Made by a program: the position numbers and the translations under genes | NCBI GenBank assembly: GCA_947498325.1 | Contig: CANMKE010000015.1 | Span: 55,784-119,783, forward strand | DNA length: 64,000 nucleotides | Direction of reading: 5' to 3' | Source: an uncultured Persicobacter sp. | GTDB taxonomy: Bacteria; Bacteroidota; Bacteroidia; Cytophagales; Cyclobacteriaceae | The notes under the pieces: model-generated | Database searches by the model: none | What the model was told of the DNA's origin: nothing | What the model saw: the letters and a program-made list of their open reading frames with translations, nothing else | Shown: in pieces, positions 26,929 through 36,126 of the stretch | Layout: each line of letters opens with the position of its first letter | Numbering within the stretch: position 1 is the stretch's first letter

Positions 26929-27477
26929 ATGGAAATAAAACCAACCAAAATTGAAGGGCTTGTCGAAATTCAACCTGACGTGTACGGTGATGCGCGTGGT
27001 TATTTTTTGGAGTCTTTCCACGAAGATAAATACGCTGCCATTGGCATTAAGGAGCATTTTGTTCAGGACAACCAATCTTTTTCTACCAAAGGTGTGTTAA
27101 GGGGTTTGCACTTCCAGAAAGCACCTTACGCACAGGGCAAGCTTGTCAGGGTGGTGATGGGAAAAGTGCTCGATGTGGCTGTGGATCTAAGACCCGACTC
27201 CCCGACTTTCGGCCAGTACGACACCTGTATCCTCGATGCCGAAAAGCACAATCAGTTTTATGTACCTCCAGGTTTTGCTCATGGATTTTTAGCCCTCGAA
27301 GACTGTGTATTCAGCTACAAATGTACGGGCACTTATCACAAAGCTTCCGAATCGGGCATCATTTATAATGACCCTGAACTGAATATTGACTGGGGAAGTG
27401 ACCTGATCGAAAATCCAACCATTTCCGAAAAAGATCAAGTATTACCTTCCTTCGCCGCTTACCGCGACAGCTTATAA
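26929..27477 (+). CDS. rfbC: dTDP-4-dehydrorhamnose 3,5-epimerase
   Basis: The enzyme converts dTDP-4-keto-6-deoxyglucose to dTDP-4-keto-rhamnose in dTDP-rhamnose synthesis for surface glycans. The 182-residue cupin has VLRGLHFQK with the catalytic base at His61 and FSYKCTGTY with Tyr130, both at family positions, plus YVPPGFAHGF. The length is normal. None of the other rml genes (rfbA, B, D) is in the window, so the pathway must be encoded elsewhere. A strong terminator follows at 27494-27530. The gene is divergent from the Oar-like receptor. Confidence 0.95.
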   Translation: MEIKPTKIEGLVEIQPDVYGDARGYFLESFHEDKYAAIGIKEHFVQDNQSFSTKGVLRGLHFQKAPYAQGKLVRVVMGKVLDVAVDLRPDSPTFGQYDTCILDAEKHNQFYVPPGFAHGFLALEDCVFSYKCTGTYHKASESGIIYNDPELNIDWGSDLIENPTISEKDQVLPSFAAYRDSL

Positions 27478-27493
27478 TTTACAGGAAATATAG

Positions 27494-27530
27494 AAAAAGG
27501 GCTTTCATTCAAGGGGTGAAAGCCCTTTTT
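27494..27530 (+). terminator. Terminator after rfbC
   Basis: A perfect 14-bp stem, AAAAAGGGCTTTCA (27494-27507) with TGAAAGCCCTTTTT (27517-27530), encloses a 9-nt loop and sits 16 bp after the rfbC stop. Confidence 0.88.
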
Positions 27531-27587
27531 GTGTTTATATTTACGCCCAAACCAACAATTCAATAACCACACAGAATCCCATAATCT

Positions 27588-28571
27588 ATGATTTTCATTA
27601 CTGGTGCCACTGGCTTTGTCGGTAGCTACATTTGTCGGGCATTGCTTCTCCGCGGAGAAAAACTGCGCTGCCTGAAACGCCCCACAAGCTCTATGGCGCT
27701 ACTGGAGGATGTACAACATTTAATAGAATGGGTGGAAGGGAGCATCAATGATATTTTGTGGCTCGACGAGCAGATGCAAGGTGTGGAGAAGATCATCCAT
27801 GCGGCAGCGATGGTGTCTTTTGATGAAGGACAAAAAGAAGCCCTCGATCAAAATATCGAACTGACCAAAAACCTGGTCAATGTGGCACTATCCAAACCTA
27901 TTAAACAATTCCTGCAAGTCAGTTCCATTGCCGCTATTGGTCAGGCGGCCAAAGGGGAGGTAATCAGTGAAAAACACCACTGGGAGAACAGCATGCAGAA
28001 TGTGTCCGATTACGCTTACTCCAAGCACCAGGCAGAAATGGAAGTATGGAGAGGCATTCACGAAGGCCTGCCTGGGGTTATTGTAAACCCTTCGGTGGTT
28101 TTGGGCCCTTGCCCCTTCCAACAAAGTACTGGAAAATTACTGTCCTACATCAAGGAAGGCAACACCTATTATACTGATGGCAGCATTTCATTGGTGGACG
28201 TCAGGGATGTTGCAGAAGCCGTGGTCGGTTTGATCGAAAACAATACTGTCGGCGAACGCTTCATCCTCAATGCCGGGGAGTTGACTTATCTGCAATTTTT
28301 CTCATCTCTAAGAGCGCATTGGCAACTGAAAGGCCGATTGAAACAGGTGGGAAAAACCACCCTTTCCGCCGCACGGTTCCTCGAAGGCACTACCCAGTTT
28401 TTCACTGATAAAAAGCGCCAAATCAGTCAGGATATTATTCGGCAGGTAGGTCAGCACAGCGTGTACTCAAGCGAAAAAATTGAGCAACACCTTGATTTTC
28501 ATTTCCGCCCATTAACGGAAACAATCGCTTGGACCTGTGCATCTATTTCATCATTTGATAAGACTTTTTAA
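27588..28571 (+). CDS. NAD-dependent epimerase/dehydratase family protein
   Basis: This is a 327-residue extended SDR enzyme. The Rossmann loop GATGFVGSYI is at residues 6-15. The catalytic Ser/Tyr/Lys group includes QVSSIAAIG near 110 and YAYSK with Tyr142 and Lys146. It resembles dihydroflavonol-4-reductase/cholesterol-dehydrogenase-like members more than sugar-nucleotide epimerases (VNPSVVLGP, then YTDGSISLVDVRDVAEAVV). The substrate cannot be told. There is no operon partner; a 182-bp gap precedes the TPR gene. Confidence 0.85.
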   Translation: MIFITGATGFVGSYICRALLLRGEKLRCLKRPTSSMALLEDVQHLIEWVEGSINDILWLDEQMQGVEKIIHAAAMVSFDEGQKEALDQNIELTKNLVNVALSKPIKQFLQVSSIAAIGQAAKGEVISEKHHWENSMQNVSDYAYSKHQAEMEVWRGIHEGLPGVIVNPSVVLGPCPFQQSTGKLLSYIKEGNTYYTDGSISLVDVRDVAEAVVGLIENNTVGERFILNAGELTYLQFFSSLRAHWQLKGRLKQVGKTTLSAARFLEGTTQFFTDKKRQISQDIIRQVGQHSVYSSEKIEQHLDFHFRPLTETIAWTCASISSFDKTF

Positions 28572-28753
28572 ATATTTTTAGTTTTTTCATCCTTTCAACC
28601 TACACAAATACAATTCAATTTTAAAGATTTTTGTACCTTGTGAGTTGATCTGTTGATTTTAGTGCCATCTGGCCAAAAAGGATCAACAGCTATTTGTCTT
28701 GACAAGTTGTGGAGTTTCACCATTTGTTTTTTCGACAATCTGAAGAATAATCT

Positions 28754-30160
28754 ATGAAAGAGTCACATCACAATCGGAAGGAGAAGCAAGAGATTATTCA
28801 GTCTTTTGAGGACTGCCTGGCCAAAGACCAACATCCATTGTTGAGCTTTGAAAGCTATCAGATCCTTATGGAGTTTTATATGGAAAAAGGTAATGATCAA
28901 ATGCTGAAAGCAATCCTTGATTTGCTCAGCACTCAGTTCCCTTTTTCTGAAGAAGCGAAACTTGCTAAAGTGGAGCTTTTGGCCTTCATGCTTCAGTACG
29001 ACGATGCTTTGGACTTGCTGGAAGAGACCCTTTCAATCTCCCCAACCAACGCAGACGCTCTCATACAAAAAGGTGAAATTTTGATCGTGCAGGAAAAATA
29101 CGAGCAGGCACAAGCCTGTCTGGAATTGGCCCTGACCTTTCATCATGAACCCGCAGAAATATGGTATAACCTTGGGCTTATTGCTCAGGCTCAGGAAAAC
29201 CACCAGGAAGCCATTAATCGCTTCAATCAAGCCCTTGAAACGGACCCTAAACTTGATGGGGCCTGGCTGGATTTAGGCTACAACCTTGAAATGGTGGACC
29301 GCCCTGAAGATGCCAAAAAATGTTACGAGCACTTCCTGAATCTCGACCCGTTCTCCTCTACGGCCTGGTTTAACCTTGGCGTGGTATGTTGCAGGCTCGA
29401 AGACATGGAAAGAGCCATTGAAGCTTATGACTTTGCCCGTACCCTTGAGGAAGATTTCGCTTCGGCGCATTTCAACCTGGGGAATGTGTATATGAATGTT
29501 GAGCAATTTGACAAAGCTGCCCAATGCTACCAGACGGTTCTTGACCTCGAAGGCAGCTCGGGAGAAACCTTTTGTTACCTGGGCGCCGCCCTGGAACACC
29601 AGGGGCTTACTCAAAAGGCCGTGAAAAAATACAAAGCCGCCGTTGATTTTGATAAAGAATACGACGACGCCTGGTTTGGGCTGGCCTCCTGCGCCATCAA
29701 AATGAAAAAACCGGCAGAAGCCAAGCATTTCGTTGGAAAAGCACTGGATCTTACGCAGGACAAGCCCGTGTACTGGCTTATTGCCGCTGAAGCGGAACGT
29801 TTGCTCGGGAATGTCGAGGCTGCCGAGAAATGCTTCAGAAGTGCCAAAACCTATGGAGGTATCACTGAAGAGTTGTACATTCACTGGTCAATGATGTATT
29901 ACCAATGCAATGATTTGCAACAAGCCTACAACAAAATATCCGAAGGCCTTGTAGATCTGAAAGATAATGCCAAGCTCAACTTTATTGCTGCGGCATACCT
30001 TTTGCTTAATCATCATTACGAACAAGCGATCGAGTACCTGAAAACAGGTTTGGAACTCGATCAAGGCAAGTTCGATTCCCTTTTGGATTTCTTCCCTTCG
30101 CGGAAAACCCAAAAGGCTTTATTTGAATTTATTAATCAGTATAGAAAAGATCATATATAA
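28754..30160 (+). CDS. Tetratricopeptide repeat protein
   Basis: The 468-residue soluble protein consists of about 12 tandem TPR units of 34 residues. Clear copies include AWLDLGYNLEMVDRPEDAKK, AWFNLGVVCCRLEDMERAIE, AHFNLGNVYMNVEQFDKAAQ and AWFGLASCAIKMKKPAEAKH. There is no signal peptide or membrane helix, so it is a cytoplasmic scaffold. The stop and the comA start share an A (TAATG at 30158-30162), so comA is translationally coupled to it. A working relation with ComA is possible, but the interaction partner is unknown. Confidence 0.9.
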   Translation: MKESHHNRKEKQEIIQSFEDCLAKDQHPLLSFESYQILMEFYMEKGNDQMLKAILDLLSTQFPFSEEAKLAKVELLAFMLQYDDALDLLEETLSISPTNADALIQKGEILIVQEKYEQAQACLELALTFHHEPAEIWYNLGLIAQAQENHQEAINRFNQALETDPKLDGAWLDLGYNLEMVDRPEDAKKCYEHFLNLDPFSSTAWFNLGVVCCRLEDMERAIEAYDFARTLEEDFASAHFNLGNVYMNVEQFDKAAQCYQTVLDLEGSSGETFCYLGAALEHQGLTQKAVKKYKAAVDFDKEYDDAWFGLASCAIKMKKPAEAKHFVGKALDLTQDKPVYWLIAAEAERLLGNVEAAEKCFRSAKTYGGITEELYIHWSMMYYQCNDLQQAYNKISEGLVDLKDNAKLNFIAAAYLLLNHHYEQAIEYLKTGLELDQGKFDSLLDFFPSRKTQKALFEFINQYRKDHI

Positions 30161-30945
30161 TGAACTACTTTTTGAAGGATATCCCTGAAAGGACTCAAAA
30201 ACCGAGACAATCGGGCTGTACAATGGTCATGGACAAAGGCCTTAGCCTTAGACAAGTCGAGGACTTTTTGAGCAGTGCTGGAGCATACACAGATATCGTG
30301 AAGTTGGGATTCGGGACATCCGCGGTTACGCCTAACCTTCAGGAAAAAATCAACCTGTACAAAGAAGCGGGTATTCCTACCTATTTCGGTGGAACACTTT
30401 TCGAGGCTTTCCTTGTACGTGGCCAGTTTGAAGATTATGTGCGCACCTTGCACAAATTTGGTGTTGAGCATGTAGAGGTTTCTGACGGATCTATTGAATT
30501 GCCGCACGATGTAAAGTGTGAGTACATTCATAAGCTTTCAAAGGAGTTCACCGTACTTTCTGAAGTAGGCTCTAAAGATGCTGAAAAGATTATCCCTCCA
30601 TACAAATGGATTCAGTTCATGCAGGCCGAGCTTGACGCTGGCGCATGGAAGGTAATCGGCGAGGCCCGTGAGGGAGGGAATGTGGGTCTTTTCCGTTCTT
30701 CAGGAGAGGTACGCTCAGGATTGGTAGAAGAAATTTTGACAAAAATTCCTTCAGAAAAAATCATCTGGGAAGCCCCTCAAAAAACACAGCAGGTATGGTT
30801 CATCAAACTTTGTGGCCCGAATGTAAATGTTGGAAACATTGCGCCTAACGAGGTTATTCCATTGGAAACAATCCGTTTGGGACTCCGTGGCGATACCTTT
30901 ATGGATTTTCTATCCAATAAAAACTTTGAAGAAACGATCATCTAA
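30160..30945 (+). CDS. comA: Phosphosulfolactate synthase ComA
   Basis: ComA adds sulfite to phosphoenolpyruvate to give (R)-phospho-3-sulfolactate. The 261-residue TIM-barrel protein carries family motifs TDIVKLGFGTSAV, IPTYFGGTLFEAF, VEVSDGSIELP, VLSEVGSKD, KVIGEAREGG and IIWEAPQKTQQVWFI. In archaea this is step one of coenzyme M synthesis. Bacteroidota lack methanogenesis, and sulfolactate or sulfopyruvate could instead feed cysteate for sulfonolipids; that use is inferred. It overlaps the TPR gene by one base and is closed by a terminator. ComB and ComC are not visible. Confidence 0.9.
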   Translation: MNYFLKDIPERTQKPRQSGCTMVMDKGLSLRQVEDFLSSAGAYTDIVKLGFGTSAVTPNLQEKINLYKEAGIPTYFGGTLFEAFLVRGQFEDYVRTLHKFGVEHVEVSDGSIELPHDVKCEYIHKLSKEFTVLSEVGSKDAEKIIPPYKWIQFMQAELDAGAWKVIGEAREGGNVGLFRSSGEVRSGLVEEILTKIPSEKIIWEAPQKTQQVWFIKLCGPNVNVGNIAPNEVIPLETIRLGLRGDTFMDFLSNKNFEETII

Positions 30946-30970
30946 AGCTCTTTTCTTGCACAATATTGAA

Positions 30971-30999
30971 GCGATCTGTCATTGGCAGATCGCTTTTTT
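30971..30999 (+). terminator. Terminator after comA
   Basis: GCGATCTG (30971-30978) pairs with CAGATCGC (30986-30993) around a 7-nt loop and is followed by six T. It lies inside the longest possible DUF368 frame, which argues for the later DUF368 start at 31083. Confidence 0.85.
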
Positions 31000-31082
31000 A
31001 TTTTCCATTCCTTGATCATTTAGGTATATTTATCCTTCATAAACACAGCAAGGCTCTTGCTCAATGTATAATTTACGAATTC

Positions 31083-32009
31083 ATGAAATCCCAAATTACA
31101 CTTTTTCTTAAAGGAGTCGCCATGGGCGCTGCCGATGTTGTCCCTGGCGTATCAGGAGGAACCATTGCCTTTATCACTGGCATTTACGAAACCCTGATCA
31201 ACAGCATTAAATCGGTCAATGCTACCGCCCTGAAATTGCTGTTTTCTTTCCAGCTCAAAGCCTTTTGGGAATACATTAACGGAACATTTTTACTGATCCT
31301 GTTCGCGGGTATTGCCACAAGCGTACTCTCTTTGGCCAAACTGATCACCTACCTGCTCGAACACCACCCGATCCCAATCTGGTCATGCTTCTTTGGGCTG
31401 ATCATCATATCGGCAATTTTAGTCGGCAAGCAAATCAGAAAATGGTCTGTCCCTGTATTACTGACAGGAATAGCAGGTATTGCGATAGCCTATTTTGTAA
31501 CCGTAGCTACACCTACAAGCACCCCAGAAAACTATGGCTTTATCTTTTTATCGGGCGCCATTGCCATATGTGCAATGATACTCCCAGGAATTTCTGGAAG
31601 TTTTTTGTTGTTAATTCTCGGAAAATACGCTTTTATATTAAACGCGATTAAGAATTTACAATTGGACGTCATTGCTGTCTTTGGTGCAGGCTGTGTCCTC
31701 GGTTTGGCGTTATTCAGCCGTTTTATCTCCTGGTTACTTTCCAAATACCACGATTTAGCGGTAGCGCTGCTGTCTGGCTTCATGATCGGCTCCCTGAACA
31801 AAGTGTGGCCGTGGAAAGAAGTGCTTTCAACACGCATCAACAGCCACGGGGAAGAAGTAGCCCTGATCACCAAAAATATTTTACCAAGCACCTATGGGCA
31901 ACATGCCAATCCGCAAACACTGGTTGCGATCATTTGTATTGTGGGGGCTATTGCATTGGTGTTCGGATTGGATTATTTTGCTTCAAGAAGCAATACCAAA
32001 CAAGCATAG
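31083..32009 (+). CDS. DUF368 family membrane protein (PopT-type undecaprenyl phosphate translocase)
   Basis: Some DUF368 proteins (PopT) return undecaprenyl phosphate to the inner leaflet for reuse in wall and surface-glycan synthesis. This 308-residue member has the signature KGVAMGAADVVPGVSGGTIA and about eight membrane helices. The second inverted half repeats the motif as GAIAICAMILPGISGSFLLL. I chose ATG 31083, whose context is TTCATG, because the ATG at 30966 precedes the comA terminator and adds 39 atypical residues. A TATATTTA box lies about 50 bp upstream. aroE follows 31 bp later. Confidence 0.88.
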   Translation: MKSQITLFLKGVAMGAADVVPGVSGGTIAFITGIYETLINSIKSVNATALKLLFSFQLKAFWEYINGTFLLILFAGIATSVLSLAKLITYLLEHHPIPIWSCFFGLIIISAILVGKQIRKWSVPVLLTGIAGIAIAYFVTVATPTSTPENYGFIFLSGAIAICAMILPGISGSFLLLILGKYAFILNAIKNLQLDVIAVFGAGCVLGLALFSRFISWLLSKYHDLAVALLSGFMIGSLNKVWPWKEVLSTRINSHGEEVALITKNILPSTYGQHANPQTLVAIICIVGAIALVFGLDYFASRSNTKQA

Positions 32010-32040
32010 CGCATTGTCCTAAACCTTTTAATTCAACCCT

Positions 32041-32823
32041 ATGAAACTTTTAGGCCTTATTGGAGAAACCCTCGACTACTCTTTCTCAGAAAAATATTTT
32101 ACAGAAAAATTCAAGAAAGAAGATATTGAGGGTTTTGACTACAAACTATTTGAAATTCCTAACATTGAATCTTTCCCTGAACTGTTGGAGACCAACCCCA
32201 ATTTTGCAGGGATCAATGTTACGATTCCATACAAAAACGACATTATCCCGTACTTGAAATCCCTCGATGAAAGTGCCCAGAAAATTGGTGCCGTAAATGT
32301 GATTAAATTTACAGATCAGGGGCTTGTTGGTTATAACTCCGACTATTATGGCTTCAAGAATTCCGTCACAAAATGGATCGGGGAAAACCTCAGCAATATT
32401 ACCGATGCGCTCGTATTGGGTACCGGAGGCGCTTCGAAAGCCGTTCGCGTTGCTTTAACCGATATGGGGATCAATGTAAAAATGGTATCAAGAGATCCGC
32501 AGAAAGCAGATTATACCTATAAAGCGCTGAAAGAAAACCCTGAATTGGTTGCCACACACACCCTGATTGTCAATACCACGCCCCTGGGCACCGCACCCAA
32601 CGAACTCGATAAGGCCGATTTGCCTTACGAAGCCCTAACCTCCAAGCATTATTTGTACGATGTGGTGTATAATCCGGAGATTACAGCCTTTATGCAAGAA
32701 GGATTACGCAAAGGAGGGAAGGCCAAAAATGGGTACGAAATGTTAGTACTTCAGGCAGAGAAAAGCTGGGAGATTTGGCTGGATGGCCAAACGCCTGTAG
32801 CCCCACAAAGCGAAACAACATAA
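32041..32823 (+). CDS. aroE: Shikimate dehydrogenase AroE
   Basis: AroE reduces 3-dehydroshikimate to shikimate with NADPH in aromatic amino acid synthesis. In the 260-residue protein, NVTIPYKNDI gives catalytic Lys65 and GYNSDYYGF gives Asp101. The NADP loop ALVLGTGGASKAV follows near residue 123, and the C-terminal GYEMLVLQAEKSWEIW is typical. The length is normal. It lies between DUF368 (31 bp) and uvrB (21 bp) and may be cotranscribed with uvrB. Confidence 0.95.
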   Translation: MKLLGLIGETLDYSFSEKYFTEKFKKEDIEGFDYKLFEIPNIESFPELLETNPNFAGINVTIPYKNDIIPYLKSLDESAQKIGAVNVIKFTDQGLVGYNSDYYGFKNSVTKWIGENLSNITDALVLGTGGASKAVRVALTDMGINVKMVSRDPQKADYTYKALKENPELVATHTLIVNTTPLGTAPNELDKADLPYEALTSKHYLYDVVYNPEITAFMQEGLRKGGKAKNGYEMLVLQAEKSWEIWLDGQTPVAPQSETT

Positions 32824-32844
32824 TTTAGATTCACCAATAGGAAA

Positions 32845-34863
32845 ATGGAGTTTAAACTGACCTCAGAGTATAAGCCAATGGGCGACCAGCCTCAGGCAAT
32901 TGCAGAACTTACCCAGGGCCTTGCCAATCAGGAGCGTTTTCAGACCCTGCTCGGTGCAACAGGTACGGGAAAGACCTTCACCATGGCCAATGTGATCGCC
33001 CAGTCGGGGAAGCCCACATTGGTATTGGCGCACAATAAAACTTTGGCGGCTCAGCTTTATGGCGAGTTTAAGCAGTTTTTCCCCGAAAATGCGGTGGAAT
33101 ACTTCATTTCCTATTATGACTATTACCAACCCGAAGCCTACATTGCGGCCACCAATACCTTCATTGAGAAAGACCTGATGATCAATGAAGAAATTGAAAA
33201 ATTGCGATTAAAGGCCACCTCGCAGCTTTTAACAGGCCGCAGGGATGTGATTGTTGTCGCTTCGGTATCCTGTATTTATGGTATCGGTAACCCCGAGGAG
33301 TTTGGCAAAAATGTGCTCTCTTTCAAAGTCGGAGACAGCGTGCCGAGAAATCAGTTTTTGTTTGCACTCGTGGATATTCTTTACAGCCGCACTGAAGGGG
33401 AATTCCGTCGGGGAACTTTCAGGGTAAAGGGCGATACCGTGGATATCTATCTCGCCTATGCCGATTTTGCCTACCGATTCTACTTTTGGGGAGATGAAAT
33501 TGAGGCCATTCAGACCATCGACCCAGCATCTGGCAGAAAAATTTCCGATGAAACCGCCACCACCATCTTTCCTGCCAACCTTTTTGTTACAGGCAAAGAC
33601 ACCATACAGGAGGCCATCAAGCAAATTCAGGATGATATGGTCAAGCAGATTCGCTTCTTTGATGAAGAAGGCCGACCAGAAGAATCCAAGCGTATTCAGG
33701 AACGTACAGAATTCGATCTGGAGATGATCCGTGAGTTGGGCTATTGTTCGGGCGTCGAAAACTATTCCCGCTATTTCGACCGACGACAACCTGGCCAGCG
33801 CCCCTTCTGCCTGCTGGATTATTTCCCCGACGACTATTTGATTATGATTGATGAAAGCCACGTAACTTTGCCTCAGGTGCGCGCCATGTATGGAGGCGAC
33901 CGTGCGCGTAAAGTAAACCTGGTAGATTATGGCTGGCGACTACCAGCAGCAATGGATAACCGTCCGCTGAAGTTTGAAGAATTTGAAGGGATGATTAACC
34001 AGATGGTCTTTGTCTCCGCCACACCTGCAGATTACGAACTCCGCCAGTCTGACGGCGTTATTGTGGAGCAGATCATTCGACCAACAGGGCTGCTGGATCC
34101 CAAAATTGAGGTGCGCCCATCCATCAATCAGATTGATGATTTGATGGAGGAAATCGACAATCGAATCCAACGTGATGAGCGAACTTTGGTAACAACCTTG
34201 ACCAAGCGAATGGCGGAAGAGTTGACCAAATTCCTTGAGCGTGCCAATATTAAATGTGCATACATACACTCGGAAGTCAAAACCCTCGACAGGGTGGAAA
34301 TTCTGCGTGAATTGCGCCTCGGTACTTACGATGTGCTCGTTGGAGTAAACTTGTTAAGAGAAGGCCTTGATCTGCCAGAAGTTTCCCTGGTAGCCATTCT
34401 TGATGCTGATAAAGAAGGCTTCCTGCGCTCTACAAAATCCCTGATTCAGACCATTGGCCGAGCCGCCCGTAATGAGGATGGTACGGTGATTATGTATGCC
34501 GACAAAATGACCGATTCCATGAATACGGCCATTGAGGAAACCAACCGACGACGTTCAATTCAGCAAGCCTACAATGAGGAACATGGCATCACGCCGAAAA
34601 CGATACGTAAATCTCGTGAGGAAATTCTTGGGCAAACCAAAGTGGCTGATAATAAAAAAGAGGCACAAGAATATTATGTAGAGGAAAACCAGCCTTCACT
34701 TGCCGCCGACCCTGTTTTGCAGTATGCGAAAAAGGAGGACATCGAAAAGATGATCGCCAAAACACAGAAAGAAATGGAAAAAGCGGCCAAAGCACTCGAC
34801 TTTATCGCTGCGGCAAAATTGCGGGATGAACTCTTCGCCCTCAAAGCCCAGCTGGAGAAATAA
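32845..34863 (+). CDS. uvrB: Excinuclease ABC subunit UvrB
   Basis: UvrB verifies DNA damage in nucleotide excision repair. The 672-residue protein starts EFKLTSEYKPMGDQPQAI. Walker A GATGTGKT is at residues 37-44, and the beta-hairpin YYDYYQPEAYI is near 91-101. A DESH motif lies near residue 338 (IMIDESHVTLPQV). The helicase part has LVTTLTKRMAEELT, GVNLLREGLDLPEVSLVAI and QTIGRAARN. A UVR domain that binds UvrC closes the protein. The stop overlaps the start of the next gene by one base (TAATG), which couples it to the AlkA-like glycosylase. Confidence 0.98.
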   Translation: MEFKLTSEYKPMGDQPQAIAELTQGLANQERFQTLLGATGTGKTFTMANVIAQSGKPTLVLAHNKTLAAQLYGEFKQFFPENAVEYFISYYDYYQPEAYIAATNTFIEKDLMINEEIEKLRLKATSQLLTGRRDVIVVASVSCIYGIGNPEEFGKNVLSFKVGDSVPRNQFLFALVDILYSRTEGEFRRGTFRVKGDTVDIYLAYADFAYRFYFWGDEIEAIQTIDPASGRKISDETATTIFPANLFVTGKDTIQEAIKQIQDDMVKQIRFFDEEGRPEESKRIQERTEFDLEMIRELGYCSGVENYSRYFDRRQPGQRPFCLLDYFPDDYLIMIDESHVTLPQVRAMYGGDRARKVNLVDYGWRLPAAMDNRPLKFEEFEGMINQMVFVSATPADYELRQSDGVIVEQIIRPTGLLDPKIEVRPSINQIDDLMEEIDNRIQRDERTLVTTLTKRMAEELTKFLERANIKCAYIHSEVKTLDRVEILRELRLGTYDVLVGVNLLREGLDLPEVSLVAILDADKEGFLRSTKSLIQTIGRAARNEDGTVIMYADKMTDSMNTAIEETNRRRSIQQAYNEEHGITPKTIRKSREEILGQTKVADNKKEAQEYYVEENQPSLAADPVLQYAKKEDIEKMIAKTQKEMEKAAKALDFIAAAKLRDELFALKAQLEK

Positions 34864-35519
34864 TGCGGTTCAAAATCCCAAATCGAGCTGTTGAGCACCT
34901 GAAGCAAATTCCTGAAATGGCTTTACTGATTCAGCATTGCCCCAATTATGCCCCCAGGGAGATCATCAAAGATCCCTTTGAGGGCATGGTTTACAACATC
35001 ATTTTTCAGCAAATCTCTTTCGAAGCGGGGAATACCGTTTATAGCCGATTCAAAAAATTATTTCCCGAAGGAATCAACCCAAAAGCACTATTAGCGACTG
35101 ATGATGACATTATCCAAGCCTGCGGGCTTTCTTTCCGAAAAGTAAGCTATTGTAAAAATATTGCCGAAGCATTCCTGCAGGATCCTGCATTTTACGAGCG
35201 AAAGAACCTTCAAAAAACCGATTCTGAAATCATCAGCACTAAACTACAAAGCATCAAGGGAGTTGGCCAATGGACGGTTCAAATGTTCCTGATGTTTACT
35301 TTAGGCAAAGAAGATGTGCGTGCTTTTGGGGATTTGGCCATCAGAAAAGGCATCGCGTGGCTCATGCAGTCCGATGGCGAACTCAGCAAAACAGACTTCA
35401 AAAAATTCACGGACCGTTGCGCACCTTACAATACATATGCACATTTCTTCCTTTGGGAAATAACCCTGCAGCAGTTCTTTAAGTACCCCAGTATTTTTCA
35501 CCTTCCTATCCAACAATAA
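34863..35519 (+). CDS. AlkA-like DNA-3-methyladenine glycosylase (HhH-GPD)
   Basis: The 218-residue helix-hairpin-helix glycosylase shows IIFQQISFEAGNTVYSRF, the HhH IKGVGQWTVQMFLMFTLG, and catalytic Asp157 in VRAFGDLAIRKG. It lacks the N-terminal beta domain of E. coli AlkA and is of the shorter MagIII/MAG-type length. It probably removes alkylated bases. It overlaps the uvrB stop, so a DNA-repair transcription unit is likely. The frame continues to stop 35519 without disruption. Confidence 0.9.
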   Translation: MRFKIPNRAVEHLKQIPEMALLIQHCPNYAPREIIKDPFEGMVYNIIFQQISFEAGNTVYSRFKKLFPEGINPKALLATDDDIIQACGLSFRKVSYCKNIAEAFLQDPAFYERKNLQKTDSEIISTKLQSIKGVGQWTVQMFLMFTLGKEDVRAFGDLAIRKGIAWLMQSDGELSKTDFKKFTDRCAPYNTYAHFFLWEITLQQFFKYPSIFHLPIQQ

Positions 35520-35655
35520 TCATATTACTTAGATTATTATTCCCCCTAAATAATCAATCCCCGATTTTCGGGCTAAATCCTTTCAAAAACGGCCCGCTAT
35601 TCTAAAAATATTTCAATAAAGACTTATATTGACAGTACATTAATTCAACTCCTTT

Positions 35656-36126
35656 ATGCTGTTAATTGCGCTATTAATTATTGTCGGAATTATCCTTTTG
35701 CTCGTAGAAGTCATCTTCGTTCCTGGAACTACTTTTGTGGGCGTAATCGGGGCTATTGCCGTGATTTTCGGGATTTACCTTTCCTACACTGAATTAGGCA
35801 CAAGTGCTGGTCATTGGGTATTGGCAGGCTCTTCAGTGGTAGGCATCATCCTATCAATTTATGCCTTTCAGTCCAAACCATGGTTGAAAATGTCTAACCA
35901 ATCGTCTGTTGAAGGTCGTGTCAATACTCGGGATGCTATCGGGCTGATGATCGGACAAGAAGGCTTGACCACTTCTGCCTTGAAACCTGTAGGCAAAGCA
36001 CTCTTTGGTGAAACCGAAGAGGAGGTCAGTACCCGAGGGCTATTTCTGGAGGCTGGCACAGCCATCGAAATCATTGAAATTTATAAAAACAAAATAATTG
36101 TTCAACCTTTAAAAATTAAAGAATGA
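35656..36126 (+). CDS. NfeD family membrane protein
   Basis: The 156-residue protein is a short NfeD. Three membrane segments (residues about 1-70: [54 protein letters not shown]) precede a C-terminal OB-fold domain ([29 protein letters not shown]). The serine protease domain of long NfeD1a forms is absent. Its stop overlaps the floA start by ATGA, so the pair forms an operon like yqeZ-yqfA. NfeD is thought to work with flotillins at the membrane. Confidence 0.9.
   Translation: MLLIALLIIVGIILLLVEVIFVPGTTFVGVIGAIAVIFGIYLSYTELGTSAGHWVLAGSSVVGIILSIYAFQSKPWLKMSNQSSVEGRVNTRDAIGLMIGQEGLTTSALKPVGKALFGETEEEVSTRGLFLEAGTAIEIIEIYKNKIIVQPLKIKE

Noticed and set aside
29273..29884. 203-residue - strand frame opposite the TPR gene
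   Set aside because: It is antisense to regular TPR repeats, which can keep the opposite strand open.
30966..31082. Extended DUF368 start at 30966
   Set aside because: It precedes and includes the comA terminator hairpin and adds 39 residues foreign to the family.
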